Positions 38,589 through 46,500 of a stretch of 64,000 nt of DNA are shown here, in pieces; the first letter of the stretch is position 1, and each line of letters begins with the position of its first letter. Position numbers and translations under genes: made by a program. The stretch spans positions 57,618,169 to 57,682,168 of the forward strand of contig CM037783.1 of the NCBI GenBank assembly GCA_021229015.1, given 5' to 3'. Below the pieces are notes generated by a model. That model had not been told where the DNA came from, made no database searches, and was given only the letters and a program-made list of their open reading frames with translations. The stretch comes from Solen grandis (taxonomy: Eukaryota > Mollusca > Bivalvia > Adapedonta > Solenidae).

Positions 38589-41500
38589 GTGTGTGTGTAT
38601 TTTTTTTTGGCTATCTATGTAGTAGATTTTTTATTATTTTTTCATAATTTATATTAACATCAAAATTTTCTTAATTTCTCAGTCTCATCAAACACCATTT
38701 AATCTATTTAAAATAAATTCTATAAGGCATTAATTTTTATTATAATTATTTTTGTATTTTTATGATAATATTTTATTTTCCTTCATGACTATGATTCAAA
38801 TATGACGAGCTGTTTAATTTTGAATGTGGCCTTTTTTTAATGTGCAGGATTTGAGTACCATACAAATTATGTAATGTGACCTTGTTTATTGTTAAATAAA
38901 TGTATAGGGGAAGGGCCGTAACTAATGTTGCTAGAACTTGTGGCCCGACCCCATTTCAATGTTTTATTTGAAATAAAATATGTTTAAACTGATTATTACC
39001 TCGGCACCACGGATTAAACAAAATGTACATGTTCTTTTCCTCTATGGTCGGTCGATTCCACCCGGATGTTGAATTTCCGGTCGATATGGTCAGTTTCCAT
39101 TCTCCCACAATACAATGCGCGTCTGGCTCGATGGCGAACGTGGCGCTGCTTCCTCCTTTGTCAGGGAGCAGGAGGCGCCATTGGCCAGATGGCTCTAGTG
39201 TTGACAATTTTATGGAGGTGCCGTCTTTGTAATTAGGGTTCGAACCTGAAACAGCGGGATAATTCTTTATTGTTTGCAGACGATATGGTAACATTAGGTA
39301 ATAGTCCAGAGGAGTTACAACACAGCTTAAACCTTTTAAAAATATATTGTGATAAGTGGGGACTACAGGTCAATGTTAACAAGACAAAAGTTATAGTCTT
39401 TAGAAACAGAGGGGGTTTACTTCTTAGCGAAAAATGGAAATATGACTCAAATTTTTTAGAAGTGGTTGACAACTTTAATTATTTAGGAACAGTCTTTAAT
39501 TATAATGGTACTTTTATATTAAATCAGGAATTTCTAGTAGGAAAAGTCTTGAAAGCTCTAAATATATTGCTTAATAACTTAAGGAAATATGAATTGAAAA
39601 TAAGTGTTAAATGCCAGCTTTTTGATACGTTTGTTGGTTCTATTTTTTTATATGGGGATTTGAAAAATCAAAAACGGTCGAACGTATTCATCTCAAGTTT
39701 TGTAAATCGCTGTTAAATGTTAAATCATCTACAAGTAATATGGGAGTGTATGGAGAGTTGGGTAGATATCCATTGTTCGTTAGTAGATATACACGCATTA
39801 TTAAATATGCAAGATTCTAATGTCAAATAATATACTTGTTGTTACTTTATATAACAGCTTATTGGTAAATATTAACAATGGTCGGAAACATTGGGTTGTG
39901 AAAGTGAAAGATATATTGGATGATTATGGATTTTCATATGTTTGGAATCATCCTGGCTGTGTAGATCTTAAGAATTTTCATGTTATATTCAAAGCTAGAG
40001 TATTAGATGTTTTTAAGCAAAATTGGTGTAACAGTATAGATACTTGTCAGTCCTAAATACTTTAAGTTTGTTATGGATTTGAACAATATTTAGATTTGTT
40101 ACCTTATAAATTTAGGATTGCTTTAGCTAGAATGAGGCTCTCTTTCCATAAACTGAGAATAGAAACCGGTAGGTATGGTCAAAACAGGACAGAAAGATCC
40201 CTGAGGTATTGTAATATTTGCAACAGTTTTGATATTGAAGATGAGTATCACTTTGTAAAAGTATGTCCAGAATATCAAATTATCAGACAAAAATACATAA
40301 AATCGTTTTATTATAAGCACCTAAGTATGATGAAATTTATTCAATTAATGTCTTCAGATAATAGAAATGTTATTCTAAATCTTGGTAAATTCATAAAAGA
40401 AGCCATGTTACATAGGCATTCCATTATAACATGATAGTTCATACCATACTTCATTTGTACTTGCTACAATGTATTTTAAATGTTCTCCTCTTTATTCTGA
40501 TACAAGATGATTTTGTTGTTGTATCTCAACTTCCACCATTTCTTTAGCTTAGACATTCTAATAATATGAATTTTGGAAATATGTTAAGGATGATTAATAC
40601 GTGTATGTCCATCCTCCATATCTGGCATTCTGTTCTTATACATTCCAATATTTACATTTGTTTATCTACTTATATTTTTTTCTATATATATGTTTATATG
40701 ACAAGAAACTGTAAAGTTTACGTCAATAAAGTATACTGTCTGTCTGTCTGTCTGTCTTAATATTTGATTTAAGATCGAAGCTGACGTTACGAGGGATCAT
40801 GTTCTATTTATCTCATCGTTTCTTTTTATCTGATTTTTTATATTTTGATATCTCTTTGACTTCAGTTTAAAGAAAGGTCTTATTCTGCAGAGATCCCATT
40901 AAGCTTCTGGGACACACCCTTAAGAATCGTAAAAACAATATGATCATTTACCGGAAGTATAATATATCAGTCAATCAATTTTATTTTGAACCGGTATGAC
41001 CAGCTTGGCGCCGAAAAACAAAACGGACTAAAACGGATTAAAAGTACAAAAATGCATTTTTTATATAATGAAATGTGTAAGTTATTTATCGTGTAGAATT
41101 TTGAAGTTATTTATCAACTATTCAATTAGTGGCACTACAAATGAAAAGGCGGTACTGCATATATCATGAAGAAATGGTAGCTCTACATATATCATAAAAA
41201 GGAATGGGGACAGATGTAAAATGTTTGAAGTGTGTGTGTGTGTGGGGGGGGGGGGGGGATTTACGATGGTTTCTAGAAAGAAAAGCACAGTTTACCACTT
41301 TATGAAAATAATTAATTTTCTAGTTTTAACATCCCACTGACAGAATTTCAGTCGTTTTTGGTTTTGGGCTTTATCCCAACACTGAGCTAACTAATCATGA
41401 AGCTATTCATAGGATAACAAGGGAGGCATACCAGAACGAAACTTAACTACTTTGGTATGTTGCAGCCGGGAATCGAACCAAAGACTTCCCGGTTACGGGG

Positions 41501-43180
41501 CTGACGCTTTAACAAATCGACCACCGGTATGGGTCTTTAACACCCTCAGCTAAACTATTAGTTTGAACCAATTCCGATTCAAGAGACCATACACAACTAA
41601 CATATGTATAGTAAATTTTATTAAACCTCTTCCCTATAAAATCACGTTACATATATGGGTTATTGTTCGCACTTTAAGCATTCCGAAATCCAATTTGCAT
41701 GTTGTATATACAATTACATAGCTTACCTGTATTATCAGCCCACTAGCATGACATTGAATCATTTATGCAAGGAAACAGAAAATATCGTCATACCATGAAT
41801 TTCCATTCAACGGGACAGCTACTATAATATTTAGGCCTTTTGTTCACTTGTCAAAATAACACCGGTGTCATATTACATTAGCTGTGGGTCTAGACTGCTA
41901 TGATTTCTTTTCAGTTGTTAATTTCCTATATATCCCCCTTATAGATAATTTGCTTATAATCCCATTTTCCACGAGATATAATGCGGGACTCATCATACAC
42001 CAGAGGGCGCTGTGGTCCAATGGCAATTTGTATGATTATCTGAAGGTCGTCTTAACCCCGTTAAGAGTATGGATTTTACATGATCTTTCCGGGCGCAAAG
42101 TACTGGTTCAACAGAAGAAATATTGAAAGGTATTAGCATAGGTGTGGGAGTTTATTTCCCAACCGACGTAAAAATATAAGTTTCAACTAGAAGGACTGTG
42201 CTCTCATTTTTGACCTTCTGGCGGGTCACAGAATATAGGGTAAGATCGATTATTGGTGTGCCTTACTTTATTAACTTGTTTCTTTTGTTCCGTTGTTGTA
42301 TATTGTCAGAAATGCTATATAAAGTGATTCTGTAATGTGAATTTCAATGCAAGCTTAAAAGCCTGTTTTCCATGGTCGGGAAACGTGTAGTAATCAATTA
42401 CACGTTAAAAGGTGTCGCACTACAACCTACAAGCATCCCATTAGCCGCCGTACGGCATAAGCTACTCCATTTCACCAGGGGTTCGGCAATACTTGGTATA
42501 ATTCGCTGATTTAAACTGACCTATCAGTGACTGGAGAGAAATCTCAAGTATATGTTTATCTCCTTTTGAGCAATATGTGGATTAAACACCAGCATGTAGG
42601 TTTGGTGTTCGGGAGTACTGGTTGGTTTACGTAGGTTTACGTCTCATTTTGGAGTGAAATGGTCTATTGAATATTCATATTTACATGTACGAGTGTACTC
42701 CTCTCAACATACGAGGATTACATATTCAGTTTATGATTTATGGCAGCTTTTGAATTGAGACCAAGCGGCTGGGGACAATTTTTATGATGTACCAAAAAAC
42801 TCACCTGTCTTAAAGGCAAACGAGACCTCATCCTCTATGTCCCAGTGGTGGTTAAACTGCAAGGTAACACGGAACGACTGACCCCTGCGGACCACTAGTC
42901 GTCCATCTTCCACCATAGAGAAGTTGTCAGTGTGATGCGCACGTGCGTTTTCGCCATGGTGCCAGTCGACGCCTTTTATCTGCAAAGGGTCCCGTCTGTC
43001 AACGTAGCGGCCTGCTGCGATAGTGATTACCCGGTTATGTAGTATAAACAAATGTAATTTAAAATGCTTTTCTAAATAGGGGTATGTCAATGGTCAAGTT
43101 ATTACCATATTTTGAATTTTCCATCAAATGTTTACAAAACTAATATTAAATACGATGGCTCTGTATGTGATACTAAAGAT

Positions 43181-43270
<90 letters not shown>

Positions 43271-43487
43271 GATGGGGGATATAGTTTAAGTGGACGAGAT
43301 ACAGAAAAACTAGATGTGGGTGTTCCTCGGAACACTTGTAGATAAAAAACTAGATGTGGGTGTTCCTCGGAACACTTGTGTCGCCTGCATTTAAGCATGT
43401 TTGATGAAAGAATTGACTAGAAAATCGATCTTTTGACAAATTTGATAAAGCATAATCTATTTTGTGAGGTACAAAATAACACCAAAT

Positions 43488-43546
<59 letters not shown>

Positions 43547-46500
43547 TTTTTGGTGGGGGGGGGGGGGGAATAAAATATTAAAACAGTGCAATATGTAATA
43601 ATTTTCCCGAGCACTTTCAACTATACAGTCTTCATCAGAGGAGTGTCAGAATGACTATGAATTCAAAACATTAACTGTAAGAAAAATTATGACGTCATTA
43701 AGCACTTATGACGTTAATTATATATATGTTGCAAGTTTGTAGTCATCATTATCATTATTGAGTTATCATTCTTGTGTACTGCACTCAGACCAATGAGATC
43801 TATCTACTATAAATGTTTAAGGCAACACTTCAAATACTTTACAAGTTATGCACCACACAAGAATTAAACCAAAAAAAAAACAAAGGGAAATAACTCCAAA
43901 AATACAACAGTTATCATTCTTGCACAATGCACTCCATGAGATCTTTCCACCTGTGAGGTTTCAAAGTAATACCTCAAATACTTTTCGTGTTATGCTCCAG
44001 ACAAAAATGAAGTCTGAGTATCAACAAAGGGCAATAACTCAGAAAATACGAAAGTCAGAGTTATCATTCTTGTGCACTGCACTCCACCTCAATGTGATCT
44101 ATCCATGTTTTAAGTTTCAAGGTGATACCTCAAATACTTTTCGAGTTATGCTCCGGACAAGAAAGTGTGACGCCGACGACGACGACGACGCCGACGACGC
44201 CGACGACGACGACGACGACGACGACGGACAAAGTGATCCCTATGTGTCTGCCATGCTATGCAGGCGACACAAAAATAGTACAGCAAGTTTATAGCTCACA
44301 TCTGCCTGCATGTCTTTCGGTTTAACGCCTTATCAAAATAACATTGCTTTACAGATAACAACAAATTATTTGTTTTACTTAACGTCCCACCGACAGTATT
44401 TCAGTCATTTGTTTGGAGACGATGTCTACTTGAGACAGATATAGTGCTGACACACTGTAGTATCACGCCGTAGACATGTGGCATAATACCACACCCAGTC
44501 ACATTATTCTGACACCGGGCTAGTCAGTCCTGGAACTACCCTTATATGCTGAGCGTCAAGCAAGGGAGCTATACCAGTACCATTTTCATGATTTTGGTAT
44601 GTCCCGATTCCAGGGCGGATGCTCAAACCACTCGGCCACCGGGACCGGTATGTGATTTAGTACACAGCATTGAAGAGCGTTTTATATATACATTAAACAT
44701 GATTTCGAAATGGTCACAAAAAATATAGAAATGTAGGAAGAACATATCGAGATGCACTGACTGAGCTTGCCAAGGCTTTTCTGAGTGTGGGTTAAAACAC
44801 CTGCGGTAAGCGATGTAATTTATTTTAGTTGTATATCGTCGTGACCCGCAAATATTTTAACTCGAGATTTTTTTCTATATTGTCTATTTTCTATTTTATA
44901 TATCAAGTTTTAAACCATAATGAACATTCTATTATAGATATGGAAATATTATATCTCAAATATACGATCAACTACAGCCCACTGCCTAAGAATGTGGGTT
45001 TACGGTGAATTTTGTGACTTTCAAATAACAGGGTAGTCCAAAGCAAGGCGCTTGTATGCTCTAGTTATCAAATTATTAACATATTGGCAGACCTTTCACC
45101 TCATGCCATTTTTTTTCAAATGAGACATTAAACCAAACAGATTTCGAGGGCGCGCTGTGTCAAAAATTGCAATTAGAAAAGTTGCAAAAGTAATACATAT
45201 ACGTGTAATGCCATACTTTAAAGTCCATATGGTTGACTTCGGAAACCGACAATCGCCGTAAAAAGGCCACAGGTTATTTAGATGTAGGTTAGGTTAATGT
45301 TGCCAAACAATAATAATAAACATGTGTCATCATATTGTTACATGTCTAATAATGTTTGTTTTTGTTTGTTTGTTTTGTTTACTGGATGTAATGTCTAACC
45401 GACAACATGAGACGATGTCTACTTGAGACAGATATAGTGCTGCCACACTGCAGTATCACACCGTAAACATGAGGCATGATACCACACCTAGTCACATTAT
45501 CCTGACACCTTGCAAACCAGTCCTTGAACAATCCTTATTTGCTGAGCGACAAACAAAAGGAGCTATTCCGGTACCATTTACAACTTTGATATGTAGTGGC
45601 CGGGAATCGAACCCTAGACCTCACGATTCCGGGGTGGACGCCCTAACCACTCGGCCACCGGGATCGGTCGAGGAAAAAAAGTAAATAAACATCTGTTGAT
45701 TTTTCTTTAGTATCGTATGTTTTTTCACTTGTGATCTTAGAAAATATATGCTTTTTATTTGAAATCGAGTGAAAGATTATAGCATCTTACAAACATGTAA
45801 TTATACATTCCCTCTACATCTTATGAAAAGCCACATTAGATATAAAGTTAAAATGAAATTTACTTTCATAATCTTTCTTTTTTTTCAAAATCAAATATTG
45901 ATTTTCTCAACGCAAAATCTATAACGAAATGTATTTAAATAATCCGTAATATGTTATGGACGAGTGGTTACGTAAAGTACCCGCCTGGATTCAGTCGTTT
46001 TATTTATATGGTATTCTACCCACCTGAAAGTATATATGTATTGACGACAGCTCCGCAGGTGTTACGGGAGTTTGAAAAATACTGCCATATAAACACGTTA
46101 CATGTAGTTTGTCCATGAATAAAATACCGCAAAACAACATGTACATGTTATATACTGAACGGAAAAAGAAACGCAAGGAAAACATTTGTGTCGATTTGGA
46201 GGAAAGTATCAAACGGTGTGTGTGTGTTTTTTTTTTTTAGTTTAACGTAGTGCCGACAGTATTTCAAATATTTGAAAACTATGTCCACACTGCATTATCA
46301 CACCGTAGACATGTGCCATGATACCACACCCAGTCACATAAGCCTGACACCGGGCCAACCAGTCCTGCAACTACTTATATGACTGAGCACCAAACAAATG
46401 GAGCTATGCTAATACCATTTTTTACGACTTTGATATTTTTAATCGAATTCACGACCTCCTATTCCCGAGGCGGACTCTCTAACCACTTGGTCACCGGGGA

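Noticed and set aside
43112..43620. Frames rich in [13 protein letters not shown] or IYIY
   Set aside because: Translations of GT, G and AT microsatellites.
44160..44325. Acidic DDDD-rich or TTTT-rich protein end
   Set aside because: An artefact of the (GAC)n tract inside a transposable element.
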